In this document: positions 53,847 to 62,747 of the stretch, in pieces
How the letters are laid out: each line of letters begins with the position of its first letter
How positions within the stretch are numbered: position 1 is the first letter of the stretch
The notes under the pieces: model-generated
Told to the model about the DNA's origin: nothing
The model's input: only the letters and a program-made list of their open reading frames with translations
Database searches by the model: none
DNA from: Parapedobacter sp035556095
Lineage (GTDB): Bacteria > Bacteroidota > Bacteroidia > Sphingobacteriales > Sphingobacteriaceae
Direction: 5' to 3'
DNA: 64,000 nt
Assembly (NCBI RefSeq): GCF_035556095.1
Contig: NZ_DATMFT010000011.1
Location: forward strand, 238,840 to 302,839
Translations under genes and position numbers: made by a program

Positions 53847-54677
53847 ATGGATTATCCAAAGCAGGATATCTTCGGCCAGATTTGGCTGGATATCGTTTTC
53901 GAAGGGCGCAACAAGCAATACGGTGCATACGTGTTGCGACGTGATGCGTCAAAAACTGAAACACTCGCACTACTTATCGCTTCCTCCGTGTTCGTGATCC
54001 TTTTATTAACACCACTTATCCAACAGCACCTCTTCCCCAGCACGTCGGAGCATCTAAATCCACTTGAAAAAAGCACCGTCATCGAACTGGTGTCGCCACC
54101 ACCGGTTGACCAACCGCTTCCACAACCACCGGCCGCAGAACGGCCTTTACCCCGCACGAGTCAAGTGCGCATGCCTCCTCCGGTGGTGGTCAGGGCCGAT
54201 ATGGCAACGGAAGATCCGCCGTCGGCCGAAACACTCAAACTCGCCAACCCCGGTTCGGAGACCATCGAGGGCGATCCGAGTGCCGAAATCTATATCGACA
54301 TACCGGCGGGGCATGCCGAAGGCGACGCCATGATAACTGAAACTGCAGGCAGGGGTGATACGCCATTTATCACCGTGGAAATCGAGCCGACTTTCCCCGG
54401 CGGGATGGAAGCATTTCTTAAATACGTGCAAAAAAACTATCGCTACCCTACACAGGCGGTGGCATCGGGGATTAAAGGTCAAATCATCCTGACATTTATT
54501 GTGGAGCGCGATGGCTCACTGACGGATATCCGAATTGTGCGCGACCTCAAATTCGGCACAGGCGAAGAGGCGGTGAGGTTACTGAAGACGTCGCCAAGGT
54601 GGACGCCCGGCGTGCAGAACGGTCGGGAGGTACGCGTGGCCTACACGTTGCCCATTGCCCTCGATCTCAGTCAATAA
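53847..54677 (+). CDS. Energy transducer TonB
   Basis: 276 residues from the ATG at 53847 (MDYPKQDIFGQIWLDIVFEG); the frame extends 21 codons up without support. The N-terminus has the Bacteroidota TonB pattern FEGRNKQYGAYVLRRDAS before one membrane anchor (LALLIASSVFVILLLTPLI, about 38-56). A Pro-rich periplasmic spacer follows (about 82-115), then the TonB_C domain (FPGGMEAFLKYVQKNYRYPT, VERDGSLTDIRIVRDLKFG, YTLPIAL). It could energise SusC-type transporters. No exbBD next to it. Confidence 0.92.
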   Translation: MDYPKQDIFGQIWLDIVFEGRNKQYGAYVLRRDASKTETLALLIASSVFVILLLTPLIQQHLFPSTSEHLNPLEKSTVIELVSPPPVDQPLPQPPAAERPLPRTSQVRMPPPVVVRADMATEDPPSAETLKLANPGSETIEGDPSAEIYIDIPAGHAEGDAMITETAGRGDTPFITVEIEPTFPGGMEAFLKYVQKNYRYPTQAVASGIKGQIILTFIVERDGSLTDIRIVRDLKFGTGEEAVRLLKTSPRWTPGVQNGREVRVAYTLPIALDLSQ

Positions 54678-54697
54678 CATCAGTATTGAAGCAAATC

Positions 54698-54731
54698 AAT
54701 CACTGACCCACTAATTGGCGGGTCAGTGATT
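54698..54731. terminator. Perfect 12-bp stem-loop between tonB and ruvC
   Basis: AATCACTGACCC (54698-54709) pairs perfectly with GGGTCAGTGATT (54720-54731) across a 10-nt loop. The T-run is short, but position (20 bp after the tonB stop) and stability suggest a terminator. Confidence 0.75.
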
Positions 54732-54801
54732 TACAAAGGTATGCTAGCCGCCTGCGAGGATGTAATAATCGCAAACATCCACAAGTTGCGCAGAAAAGTC
54801 C

Positions 54802-54809
54802 TAATATTG
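54802..54809 (+). promoter_or_regulatory. Near-consensus -7 box at ruvC
   Basis: TAATATTG matches TAnnTTTG at 7 of 8 positions and ends 4 bp before the ruvC ATG, so a leaderless transcript is possible. No -33 TTTG in place. Confidence 0.3.
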
Positions 54810-54813
54810 CATC

Positions 54814-55380
54814 ATGCAAAATACGGCAAGGGCGGAACGGATTATATTGGGAATCGACCCAGGCACGGCCATTCTAGGGTATGGCATTGTCAAGGAGGTT
54901 GGCAAGCAGCTAACGTTGGTCAATCTTGGTGTTATCAAATTGGACCACCTGGACAACCACGCGCTTAAATTGCAACGTATTTTTGAGAAAATCAGCGTGT
55001 TGATCGAACAATACCGACCTGACTGCATGGCACTGGAAGCCCCCTTTTATGGTAAAAACATCCAGGTAATGCTGAAGCTCGGTCGCGCACAGGGCGTCGC
55101 CATGGCGGCTGCATTGAATAAAAACATCCCCATCTTCGAATATGCACCGCGTAAAATCAAGCAATCGGTCACCGGGAACGGGAACGCCGCCAAAGAACAA
55201 GTGGCAGCCATGCTGAAGACCCTGCTTAAATTTGACGAAACACCGCAGTTTTTAGACGCTACCGACGGACTTGCGGCTGCCGTATGCCACGCCTTCCAAA
55301 ACCAACGGGCAGCCGGTTCGAAAGGCAACTATTCCGGATGGGCAGCATTTGTAAAGGATAATGCCGACCGACTGAAGTAA
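54814..55380 (+). CDS. ruvC: Holliday junction endonuclease RuvC
   Basis: 188 residues. Catalytic carboxylates: Asp15 in LGIDPGTAILGYG, Glu75 in ALEAPFYG, and Asp148/Asp151 in LDATDGLAAAVCHA. Full length for the Bacteroidota form with its short C-terminal tail. Resolves Holliday junctions with RuvAB, which are not in the window. The stop lies 4 bp from a convergent gene. Confidence 0.97.
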   Translation: MQNTARAERIILGIDPGTAILGYGIVKEVGKQLTLVNLGVIKLDHLDNHALKLQRIFEKISVLIEQYRPDCMALEAPFYGKNIQVMLKLGRAQGVAMAAALNKNIPIFEYAPRKIKQSVTGNGNAAKEQVAAMLKTLLKFDETPQFLDATDGLAAAVCHAFQNQRAAGSKGNYSGWAAFVKDNADRLK

Positions 55381-55384
55381 CGCA

Positions 55385-56422
55385 TCAAAGCTTCACCTGC
55401 CTAATTACATTCTTTATATTAAGTTCGATGATATCAGTCATCGTGCGGCATTTCAAATATTGGTTATTCTCATAGTATGCTGCATACCCCGCTCTGAGTT
55501 GCTTTACATTCTCAGGCGTGGACAATTCTTCCGTATTGGATACATCTCGTAACGCTGCGATGCGATGCCGCTCACTACGCACCCGGTGCACGATAGACGA
55601 CCGCTCTTCCTGTTGGTATTGCAGCGCCGTACGGTCAGTCAAGTGCTCCATACACAGCTGCACATAAGCCAGGTTATCTTTGAAATATTGGGGCCTATAT
55701 ATCTTGGGGTTGCCCTCATAAAATTGCTGGTCAAAATCGATCGCCCGGATACGGAATTGGAAATCATCAAAATCGGGTGTAATCTGAACAACGAAATTGT
55801 AGGATCGCATATCACCCAACAGGGTAATGATACATCGTTCATTGAACTTCACAAATTCCTTTGCGATCCGCTTGGGGTTGTAATCCGGATTGTACATCAA
55901 CGACTTCGTAAACACATCGCCAGGTATCCCCACGATATGTTCTTCCACAAGGGTCTGCCCGCCGACCAAATAATTTACGGGGTTGGGCGATATGATTTGT
56001 TCCAACTCCAAACCGTATATCCGCGATGCATCGGCCTGCTTTATATAAAAATAATCGTAGACATCGTTCAGCCGGTTTACAATTCGTATCCGGAATGGAT
56101 GTGTATTGCCAAAAGCACAGTATTCGACGCGGTCGATGTATTTGTGCTCCACAATACGTGTATTACCCGATGCCTTCAATTCCGCATAAATGATTTTAAG
56201 TCCGTTGTATAGGCTTTCCTGCACGTGTGGCGGATAAATGGGCGTCTCCCATAAGGTATCGCGGCCGTGCTTATCCATTACCGGCAAAGTCTCATAAAAA
56301 TCGAGCAGGTGCTCATAACTAATCGGCATACGTGCCTCACGCTCGTAATGGCGTAAGTATTTACGCAATGCCGGACTCACGGCATATACTGGTTTTTTGC
56401 GGGAAATCTTGACCTCTTCCAT
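55385..56422 (-). CDS. Conserved Bacteroidota protein of unknown function
   Basis: 345 residues from the ATG at 56422 (MEEVKISRKKPVYAVSPALR); the frame opens 18 codons earlier without support. No signal peptide or membrane helix. It has YEHLLDFYETLPVMDKHGRD near the N-terminus and IRAIDFDQQFYEGNPKIY near residue 250; the latter, with an Asp-Phe-Asp, resembles metal-binding loops of kinase-like folds, but this is weak. A TATCTTTA box lies about 30 bp upstream of the start. I assign no function. Confidence 0.75.
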   Translation of the reverse strand: MEEVKISRKKPVYAVSPALRKYLRHYEREARMPISYEHLLDFYETLPVMDKHGRDTLWETPIYPPHVQESLYNGLKIIYAELKASGNTRIVEHKYIDRVEYCAFGNTHPFRIRIVNRLNDVYDYFYIKQADASRIYGLELEQIISPNPVNYLVGGQTLVEEHIVGIPGDVFTKSLMYNPDYNPKRIAKEFVKFNERCIITLLGDMRSYNFVVQITPDFDDFQFRIRAIDFDQQFYEGNPKIYRPQYFKDNLAYVQLCMEHLTDRTALQYQQEERSSIVHRVRSERHRIAALRDVSNTEELSTPENVKQLRAGYAAYYENNQYLKCRTMTDIIELNIKNVIRQVKL

Positions 56423-56699
56423 ACTTGTTAATGGGCACGTTGTGCTAGGTAAAGATACGGTTTTGATACTGCGCAATAAAAAATTGAAATATTTTCATAA
56501 ATAATCGGAATTTAGTGGCTATTTTTGAAGAATTGGCAACGAATACCTATTATAACATTAAATTGAGCAAATATTCTCATTTGTACAGAAAATTAAAAGG
56601 AATGGATGCATTATCGCGCAGCATTGGTCTGCATCGATATGTGACGGTAAACGCTCCAAACAGTGAATTAATAACGATTTGAGCTAACCACAACAAGTC

Positions 56700-57173
56700 A
56701 TGGAAAAACGAAACGACAATTATGAATTAGACAACTTAGACACCCAAATTTTATCAATCTTGATGAATAACGCGTCTATACCGTACACCGAAATTGCAAA
56801 AAAATTGATCGTCTCCGGCGGCACCATCCATGTGCGGATGAAAAAAATGGAAGAACTCGGCATCATACGGGGATCGAACCTCATCATAAACCCCCAAAAA
56901 ATCGGTTTTGACATCACCGCATTCCTTGGGATTTACCTGGAGAAGGGCTCTCAATACAATCACGCAGTAGCACAATTGAAACAGGTGAAAGAGGTAGTCG
57001 AACTGCATTACTGTACCGGTACATACAGCATGTTTGCCAAAATCGTATGCCGTGATACAACCCACTTAAGGAAAGTACTCAACGAAGACATCCAAGCTGT
57101 GAAGGGCATACAGCGGACCGAAACCATCATTTCACTGGAGGAGAGCATAAAACGTCAAATCAGCCTAACATAG
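56700..57173 (+). CDS. Lrp/AsnC family transcriptional regulator
   Basis: 157 residues. N-terminal winged helix-turn-helix (LDTQILSILMNNASIPYTEI, VSGGTIHVRMKKMEELGIIRG) and C-terminal RAM/AsnC ligand-binding domain (GIYLEKGSQYNHAVAQL, VVELHYCTGTYSMFAKIVCRD). It probably senses an amino acid or related metabolite. It stands alone; the 277-bp spacer before it is AT-rich and shows no clear promoter box or other feature. Confidence 0.92.
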   Translation: MEKRNDNYELDNLDTQILSILMNNASIPYTEIAKKLIVSGGTIHVRMKKMEELGIIRGSNLIINPQKIGFDITAFLGIYLEKGSQYNHAVAQLKQVKEVVELHYCTGTYSMFAKIVCRDTTHLRKVLNEDIQAVKGIQRTETIISLEESIKRQISLT

Positions 57174-57200
57174 GTTGTCCGTTCGCAGCCTGTTGGGGAT

Positions 57201-58499
57201 TTACCGCTGGATGGTACCGTCTAGCCCTACCTTCACATCAAACGGACTGCAATAGGCATCGATCAGTACCGCAAAGTGCGTTCGCGTTACCTGTTGCTGT
57301 TTGTCATATTCGCCTTCGAAGTGATACCGCCGCTTCCAGTATTTTTCAACGTGCTGTTCCAGCTCGTTTCCGCGCTGGCCTACAAACCTGATGTAGCTGA
57401 ATAAATCAGCGAAAGTGAAAGTATCGACATCAGCATGGTCAATAAACCAGATTTGGCTTCTCGAAAAAAGTGTATTGAGTACCGGTCGGACCTCATCGGC
57501 GGTGATGGGCTTATCGGCATCAAAATAGAGTTGACCATCCTCTCCGTCTCTACCCAACAACATGCCGGTAGCGCCAACCCGTTGGATAGCACCGAAATGC
57601 GGACTCCCCAATGGCACATCCACAAAAGGAATCAGTCGCGCCCCATATTGCAATAGCTCGCCCTGCACACTCCGCACATCCAGTTTATCGGGCGTCGTTT
57701 TAAAAAATGCCGTATATGCAGCTGCCGCGCCGACTGCTTGCCCCACATGCATCCACAAAGGAACATCAGCTTGGGTATCGGTAGATAGTTGTTGTACCAC
57801 AGGTATAAACCGGGTTAAAAACAGGTTATTTTCGCCCATCGGTATAAGTGCACCCAACGGCAACGTATAACCGCGGCCTCCACGCTCACCGACAGACACC
57901 CCCGTACGCGCAAGCCCTTCATAGGGTACCGACTGGAAATAATCGGCCTGGATATCCGATCGGACTCGGAAACTATCCAATGTGCCCTGAGCCATCCGAT
58001 ACAACTGTGCATCTATGGATGCGTCTACCACCGCACGGACGTTGAAACGGCGTCGGTCGTTTAACTCGACCCGCCAGTTCTTACCCGATTGTTTGACCGA
58101 TCGGAGCGCTCCGCCTTTGATCACAGTCAGGTTATTGAATGTTTTGAGCACACTGTCAATTGTATTTTGAATCAATTGCGGGTTTATTCGCCGTTTCACT
58201 GCCGCCGACAGTGAGTCGCTCGCTTTTTCCTTTTTGGTTCCCGCCAAGAGGTTAGCCCAAATACCTGCATCTAAATGAGCATTGTTCGTTAGGGAAACAA
58301 ACTCCGAAGTCAACTCCGGCATCAACCGATCGCCGTTGACTACCCATACGGTATTTAAATTCGACATCGCCGATTGTAGCGCCGCAGCATACGCATCTGG
58401 GCCATAGCCATACACCAATACCTCCGGCCTCTTACGCTGTGCGCTCCCCAAGAATGGGATTATCAAAAACAAAAAAAAGAATACGTACCGTTTATCCAT
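57201..58499 (-). CDS. Exported FAD-dependent oxidoreductase-like protein, atypical
   Basis: 432 residues with a signal peptide (FFFLFLIIPFLGSAQ). The dinucleotide-binding start VLVYGYGPDAYAAALQS resembles the FAD_oxidored family (PF12831), but it keeps a loose G-x-G-x-x-A pattern, and the usual LGG-x-x-S-x-GLG flavin loop is replaced by LTSEFVSLTNNAHLD. The C-terminal LPLGALIPMGENNLFLT and HVGQAVGAAAAYTAFF are conserved family motifs. It may be a divergent oxidoreductase or have lost activity. Convergent with the Lrp gene; monocistronic. Confidence 0.72.
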   Translation of the reverse strand: MDKRYVFFFLFLIIPFLGSAQRKRPEVLVYGYGPDAYAAALQSAMSNLNTVWVVNGDRLMPELTSEFVSLTNNAHLDAGIWANLLAGTKKEKASDSLSAAVKRRINPQLIQNTIDSVLKTFNNLTVIKGGALRSVKQSGKNWRVELNDRRRFNVRAVVDASIDAQLYRMAQGTLDSFRVRSDIQADYFQSVPYEGLARTGVSVGERGGRGYTLPLGALIPMGENNLFLTRFIPVVQQLSTDTQADVPLWMHVGQAVGAAAAYTAFFKTTPDKLDVRSVQGELLQYGARLIPFVDVPLGSPHFGAIQRVGATGMLLGRDGEDGQLYFDADKPITADEVRPVLNTLFSRSQIWFIDHADVDTFTFADLFSYIRFVGQRGNELEQHVEKYWKRRYHFEGEYDKQQQVTRTHFAVLIDAYCSPFDVKVGLDGTIQR

Positions 58500-58649
58500 A
58501 CTAACCGATTTCGAAGAAAGACGTAAAATTAGACATAATTGCTTCAGTAAGGTTTATTTTTTCTCCTTTTATCACCTTCGAGCTCTAGCTTTGCGATTTG
58601 GACCGGCCCTATCCATCATTTCCCCCTTCAGACTTCAACCGAAAACAGC

Positions 58650-58657
58650 TACCTTTG
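58650..58657 (+). promoter_or_regulatory. -7 box directly upstream of glnS
   Basis: TACCTTTG is an exact TAnnTTTG match that ends 4 bp before the ATG at 58662, so a leaderless or nearly leaderless mRNA is predicted. No TTTG at -33. Confidence 0.45.
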
Positions 58658-58661
58658 CGCT

Positions 58662-60332
58662 ATGGAAAATGAAGAAAAATCCCTCAATTTCATAGAAGAA
58701 ATCATCGAGAAAGATATCCAAAGTAGCAAACACGGTGGCCGGGTACTGACCCGATTCCCACCCGAGCCGAATGGCTATCTGCATATTGGCCATGCAAAAT
58801 CCATCGTGCTCAATTTCGGATTGGCTAAAAAATACGGAGGCGAGACAAACCTCCGATTTGACGACACGAATCCGGTAACCGAAGAAACGGAATACGTGGA
58901 GAGCATCAAAAACGACATCAAATGGCTCGGCCTTGAATGGGCAGAAGAATTATATACGTCGGATTACTTCGACACACTATACGATTTTGCCGTTAAACTT
59001 ATAAAAAAGGGGCTGGCCTATGTGGACGATAGTTCGCCAGAAGCCATTGCGGCCTCTAAGGGCACGCCCACCGAGCCAGGGGAACCCACACCCTACCGCG
59101 ACCGGAGTGTGGACGAGAACCTTCGCTTGTTTGAAGAAATGCGCGACGGGAAATACAGCGATGGAGCAAAGGTGCTGCGTGCCAAGATTGACCTGGCCAA
59201 CCCCAACATGCACCTGCGTGACCCCCTGTTGTACCGCATCAAACACGCTCCCCACCACCGCACGGGAAACAAGTGGTGTATATATCCCATGTACGATTTC
59301 GCTCATGGACAAAGCGATTCGATTGAACAAATCACCCACTCGATCTGTACTTTGGAATTCGTACCCCACCGGCCGCTATACGACTGGCTGATTGAAAAAC
59401 TGGAAATCTTCCCGTCCAAGCAGTACGAATTTGCACGGCTTAATCTAAATTATACGGTGATGAGCAAACGGAAGTTGCTCCAACTGGTCAACGAGAAATA
59501 CGTGGAAAGTTGGGACGATCCCCGTATGCCAACTATCAGTGGATTACGCCGGCGGGGATATACCCCTGCCAGTATCCGTAATTTCTGTGAGCGTATCGGA
59601 GTGGCCAAGCGAGAAAACATCATTGATGTAGGACTGCTGGAATTCTGTATCCGTGAAGATCTCAATAAAACCGCCTGGCGTCGGATGGCCGTGCTTGATC
59701 CCATCAAGCTCGTCATTACCAATTATCCCGAAGGGGAGACGGAGCTGTTGAGCGGTGAAAACAACCCCGAGGCGGCCGACGGCGAGGGCAACCGGAGCAT
59801 ACCGTTCAGCAACACACTGTGGATTGAGCGGGAAGATTTTATGGAAAACGCACCCAAGAAATTCTTCCGGCTCGGCCCCGGACTGATGGTGAGGCTCAAG
59901 CATGCCTACATCATCAAGTGCAACGACTTCGTGAAGGATGCGCATGGCCATGTGACCGAAGTTCACTGCACCTATATCCCCGAATCCAAGAGCGGCGAAG
60001 ACACCAGCGGCATCAAGGTAAAGGGAACCATCCATTGGGTGAGCGTGCCCCACGCCAAGACCGTGGAGGTGCGGTTATACGATCGCTTATTTAACGTAGA
60101 AAATCCAGCAGCGGAAGAAGACTTCCGCGCGACTGTCAACCCCGACAGCTTGCATGTTATCGAAAAGGCATATGTAGAACCTGATTTATTGAATGCAATA
60201 CCAGGCAAAGGCTATCAATTCATCCGCAAAGGCTATTTCACGCTTGACAGCAAGTCGACACCCGATAGGCCGGTATTTAACCGAACGGTAACCTTGCGGG
60301 ACACATGGGCGAAGGAAGCTAATAAGAGCTAA
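58662..60332 (+). CDS. glnS: Glutamine--tRNA ligase
   Basis: 556 residues. Class I signature PEPNGYLHIGHAKS (HIGH at 41-44) and KMSKS variant VMSKR at 266-270. NLRFDDTNP with TEYVESIKNDIKWLGLEW, and the C-terminal anticodon-binding beta-barrels (VRLKHAYIIKC, GTIHWVSVPHA, FIRKGYFTLD), separate it from GltX; the fit is to the eukaryote-like GlnRS. Charges tRNA-Gln directly, so the indirect GatCAB route is not needed for Gln. Confidence 0.97.
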   Translation: MENEEKSLNFIEEIIEKDIQSSKHGGRVLTRFPPEPNGYLHIGHAKSIVLNFGLAKKYGGETNLRFDDTNPVTEETEYVESIKNDIKWLGLEWAEELYTSDYFDTLYDFAVKLIKKGLAYVDDSSPEAIAASKGTPTEPGEPTPYRDRSVDENLRLFEEMRDGKYSDGAKVLRAKIDLANPNMHLRDPLLYRIKHAPHHRTGNKWCIYPMYDFAHGQSDSIEQITHSICTLEFVPHRPLYDWLIEKLEIFPSKQYEFARLNLNYTVMSKRKLLQLVNEKYVESWDDPRMPTISGLRRRGYTPASIRNFCERIGVAKRENIIDVGLLEFCIREDLNKTAWRRMAVLDPIKLVITNYPEGETELLSGENNPEAADGEGNRSIPFSNTLWIEREDFMENAPKKFFRLGPGLMVRLKHAYIIKCNDFVKDAHGHVTEVHCTYIPESKSGEDTSGIKVKGTIHWVSVPHAKTVEVRLYDRLFNVENPAAEEDFRATVNPDSLHVIEKAYVEPDLLNAIPGKGYQFIRKGYFTLDSKSTPDRPVFNRTVTLRDTWAKEANKS

Positions 60333-60343
60333 GGAACGGCGGC

Positions 60344-61300
60344 CTAAAAAACCGCTTCGATAATTCGTTTGGTTGGCCCGGGATTGCCCATGGTATAAAA
60401 GTGCAGCACAGGTGCGTCCATCGCCTTGAGTTCCTTACATTGGTGGATCATCCACTCAACCCCGACATCGCGAACCTCCTGTTCTGACTTACACGAGTGC
60501 ACGGCCTCACTCAGTTCCAACGGAATATCCAGATGGAAGATTTTGGGCAGACTGACCAGCTGTTTGCTATTCGTGAGTGGTTTCAGCCCAGGGATTATTG
60601 GCACGTTGATACCATTTGCACGACACCTGTCAACGAATGCTTTATATTTGCTGTTGTCGAAAAACATTTGGGTCACGATAAAATCGGCTCCCAATTCCAC
60701 TTTCTTCTTCAGGTATTTGAAGTCGGTGTCCAAATTCGGCGACTCAAAATGCTTTTCGGGATACCCCGCTACCCCGATGCAGAAATCCGTCTTTTCCGAA
60801 TTCTCCATGTCTTCATGGAGGTATCGGCCGTTATTCATGTTGACCACGTGCTGCAGCAGATCAGAGGCATATGCATGGCCACCAGGGGTTGGGATAAATG
60901 AGCTATCGCTCTTGCGTGCATCCCCTCTCAGTGCCAGCACGTTGTCTATCCCTAGAAACTGCAAGTCGATAAGTGCATTCTCCGTTTCCTCTTTGGTAAA
61001 ACCACCGCATATCAGGTGAGGCACGGCATCAACCTTATATTTATTCATGATGGCGGCACAGGTAGCTACGGTGCTCGGCCGCTTACGGTAGGCCACCTTT
61101 TCAAGTAACCCGTTTGGATGTTGCTTGTAAATGTAATCCTCACGCAGGTAGGTGACATCGATAAAAGGCGGGGCAAACTCCATCAATGGGTCGATGGCAT
61201 TAAAAATAGACTGTATACTCTGACCTTTTATGGGCGGTAGTATCTCGAATGAGTAAAGGGTTTTGCCCTTGGCATTTTTAATGTGTTCGGTTATTTTCAT
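60344..61300 (-). CDS. metF: 5,10-methylenetetrahydrofolate reductase
   Basis: 318 residues, TIM barrel with YSFEILPPIKGQ (active-site Glu), FIDVTYLRED, HLICGGFTKEE, LALRGDARKSD and VGAD-type FIVTQMFFDN. Reduces methylene-THF to methyl-THF for methionine synthesis. Own promoter at 61331-61361. No SAM riboswitch is visible in the short leader. Convergent with glnS, 12 bp apart. Confidence 0.96.
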   Translation of the reverse strand: MKITEHIKNAKGKTLYSFEILPPIKGQSIQSIFNAIDPLMEFAPPFIDVTYLREDYIYKQHPNGLLEKVAYRKRPSTVATCAAIMNKYKVDAVPHLICGGFTKEETENALIDLQFLGIDNVLALRGDARKSDSSFIPTPGGHAYASDLLQHVVNMNNGRYLHEDMENSEKTDFCIGVAGYPEKHFESPNLDTDFKYLKKKVELGADFIVTQMFFDNSKYKAFVDRCRANGINVPIIPGLKPLTNSKQLVSLPKIFHLDIPLELSEAVHSCKSEQEVRDVGVEWMIHQCKELKAMDAPVLHFYTMGNPGPTKRIIEAVF

Positions 61301-61330
61301 CTTTTCACCAAAGCCTTATTAAGCAGCCGC

Positions 61331-61361
61331 CAAACTTAGCCAAATTCTTTTTTAATGCAAA
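61331..61361 (-). promoter_or_regulatory. Promoter of metF
   Basis: Minus-strand TTTG (61358-61361), 19-bp spacer, TAAGTTTG (61331-61338): both boxes fit the consensus. Expected start near 61324, leader about 24 nt. Confidence 0.65.
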
Positions 61362-61394
61362 GTGAATTTGTCAGGCGGCGCGCGCCGACGGAAC

Positions 61395-61916
61395 TCAAGA
61401 ATAGATATCGATCAGCCCTTCGGGTAAATCGACTTCGAGCGTGTTGGTTTCCCTATCGATGGACAACATCCATTCATCGGTTAACGGGAACAGCACCTCA
61501 TTCTCCTTGTGGATCACCGCAGCCACAAATTGCTGCGGGTATTGGTGTACCTCAGTGATTTCGCCCAACGTACCGTATGTTTTATCCACTACCGTATACC
61601 CTTTCAAATCAGTCAGCCGAAAATCGTCGGGGTGGCGTTCAGGAAACTTATTGTTCGGCAGGTAAACGTGCTTTCTCACCAGCGACTTTGCGGCATCAAT
61701 ATGATCCACATCATCAAAGAACAAGTAGGCGGTACGGTTGGGCAATACATTGGCATTCGCCACGAAATAAGGCACCAACTTGCCGCCGACCTGCAGGAAC
61801 AACACATCGAGCTCCAGACTTTTATAGTCCTCAAACTCGAAGAACAACTGTACCTCGCCTTTGAGCCCGCGTGTCTTACTGATATACCCAATATAAAAAT
61901 GGTCTGCTATTTCCAT
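61395..61916 (-). CDS. rimM: Ribosome maturation factor RimM
   Basis: 173 residues. N-terminal RimM barrel (YIGYISKTRGLKGEVQLFFE) and C-terminal PRC-like domain (LKGYTVVDKTYGTLGEITEV, VLFPLTDEWMLSID). Needed for 30S assembly around S19. It follows rpsP, the common order, but a strong terminator stands between them. Confidence 0.95.
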   Translation of the reverse strand: MEIADHFYIGYISKTRGLKGEVQLFFEFEDYKSLELDVLFLQVGGKLVPYFVANANVLPNRTAYLFFDDVDHIDAAKSLVRKHVYLPNNKFPERHPDDFRLTDLKGYTVVDKTYGTLGEITEVHQYPQQFVAAVIHKENEVLFPLTDEWMLSIDRETNTLEVDLPEGLIDIYS

Positions 61917-61953
61917 TTCGAAATGCCGCTAATTTGTTATTGTTGACCAAAAC

Positions 61954-61997
61954 AAAAAAGCCGCTCGGGATGGATTGGATCCCTCCTGAGCGGCTTT
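61954..61997 (-). terminator. Rho-independent terminator between rpsP and rimM
   Basis: On the minus strand GAAAGCCGCTC-type arm (61988-61997 as GAGCGGCTTT on plus) pairs with AAAGCCGCTC (61957-61966) over 10 bp, with an inner GGGAT/ATCCC stem, and a run of T follows (61954-61959). It would stop or attenuate rpsP transcription before rimM. Confidence 0.85.
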
Positions 61998-62021
61998 CTT
62001 CAATGCTGGATGAATAAGTTT

Positions 62022-62633
62022 TTATTCCTCAGCTTTCTTTTCTTCGTCTGCAGCTTCGGGTTCGGCAGCTGCTTCAGGAGCAGCCGTTTCTTCTGCTACC
62101 GCTGGTGCCTCTTCAGCTGTTGCTTCTTCGGCCGTTGCTTCTACTTCTTCCACTTCAGGCGTTTCTTCAGCCGGTGGTGTGTTCTTCGCAGCTACCGCGG
62201 CAGCTACCGCAGCTTTACGTTTCGCTTCAGCAGCCAAAGCCGCTTTCCTAGCTTCTTCTTTGGTTTGGGCTAGGTTCTCCTCTTTGCCTTGTATTTTTGC
62301 CTCTTTGCCTTTCAACCATTCTTCAAATTTGGCATCAGCAGTAGCTTCATCAAAAGCACCTTTCTTCACACCACCCAATAAATGCTTCTTGTAGAGCACC
62401 CCCTTGTACGATAGAATCGCACGGGTAGTATCCGTAGGTTGTGCACCTTTATCCAACCAATCAAGTGCTTTATCGAAATTCAAATCGATGGTAGCCGGAT
62501 TTGTGTTGGGATTATAAGAGCCGATACGCTCAATAAATTTACCGTCACGCGGTGAACGTGAATCGGCTACTACTACGTGGTAGAAAGGTCTCCCCTTTTT
62601 ACCGTGTCTTTGCAATCTAATTTTAACTGCCAT
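62022..62633 (-). CDS. rpsP: 30S ribosomal protein S16 with long acidic Ala/Glu tail
   Basis: 203 residues. Residues 1-80 are standard S16 (VKIRLQRHGKKGRPFYHVVV, SPRDGKFIERIGSYNPNTNP, WLDKGAQPTDTTRAIL). From about 110 a Lys/Ala/Glu helix runs on into a tail of almost only Ala, Glu, Pro, Thr and Val to the end (for example EEATAEEAPAVAEETAAPEA). Most bacterial S16 are about 80-90 residues; extended forms are known in Bacteroidota. Promoter box at 62690-62697. Confidence 0.96.
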   Translation of the reverse strand: MAVKIRLQRHGKKGRPFYHVVVADSRSPRDGKFIERIGSYNPNTNPATIDLNFDKALDWLDKGAQPTDTTRAILSYKGVLYKKHLLGGVKKGAFDEATADAKFEEWLKGKEAKIQGKEENLAQTKEEARKAALAAEAKRKAAVAAAVAAKNTPPAEETPEVEEVEATAEEATAEEAPAVAEETAAPEAAAEPEAADEEKKAEE

Positions 62634-62689
62634 TCTTTTTTTTAATATGTATCCAACATAATTCCCGGTAGCTTTATGCTGCGGGGCTG

Positions 62690-62697
62690 CAAAGATA
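62690..62697 (-). promoter_or_regulatory. -7 box of rpsP
   Basis: Minus-strand TATCTTTG matches TAnnTTTG; expected start near 62683, leader about 50 nt to the ATG at 62633. No clear -33 box. Confidence 0.45.
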
Positions 62698-62747
62698 ATT
62701 AATTATTTGATAACTAAGCGTCAGGGGCATTTTATTTTTCGGATGGC

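Noticed and set aside
61301..61394. SAM riboswitch in front of metF
   Set aside because: The leader is only about 24 nt and has no conserved stems.
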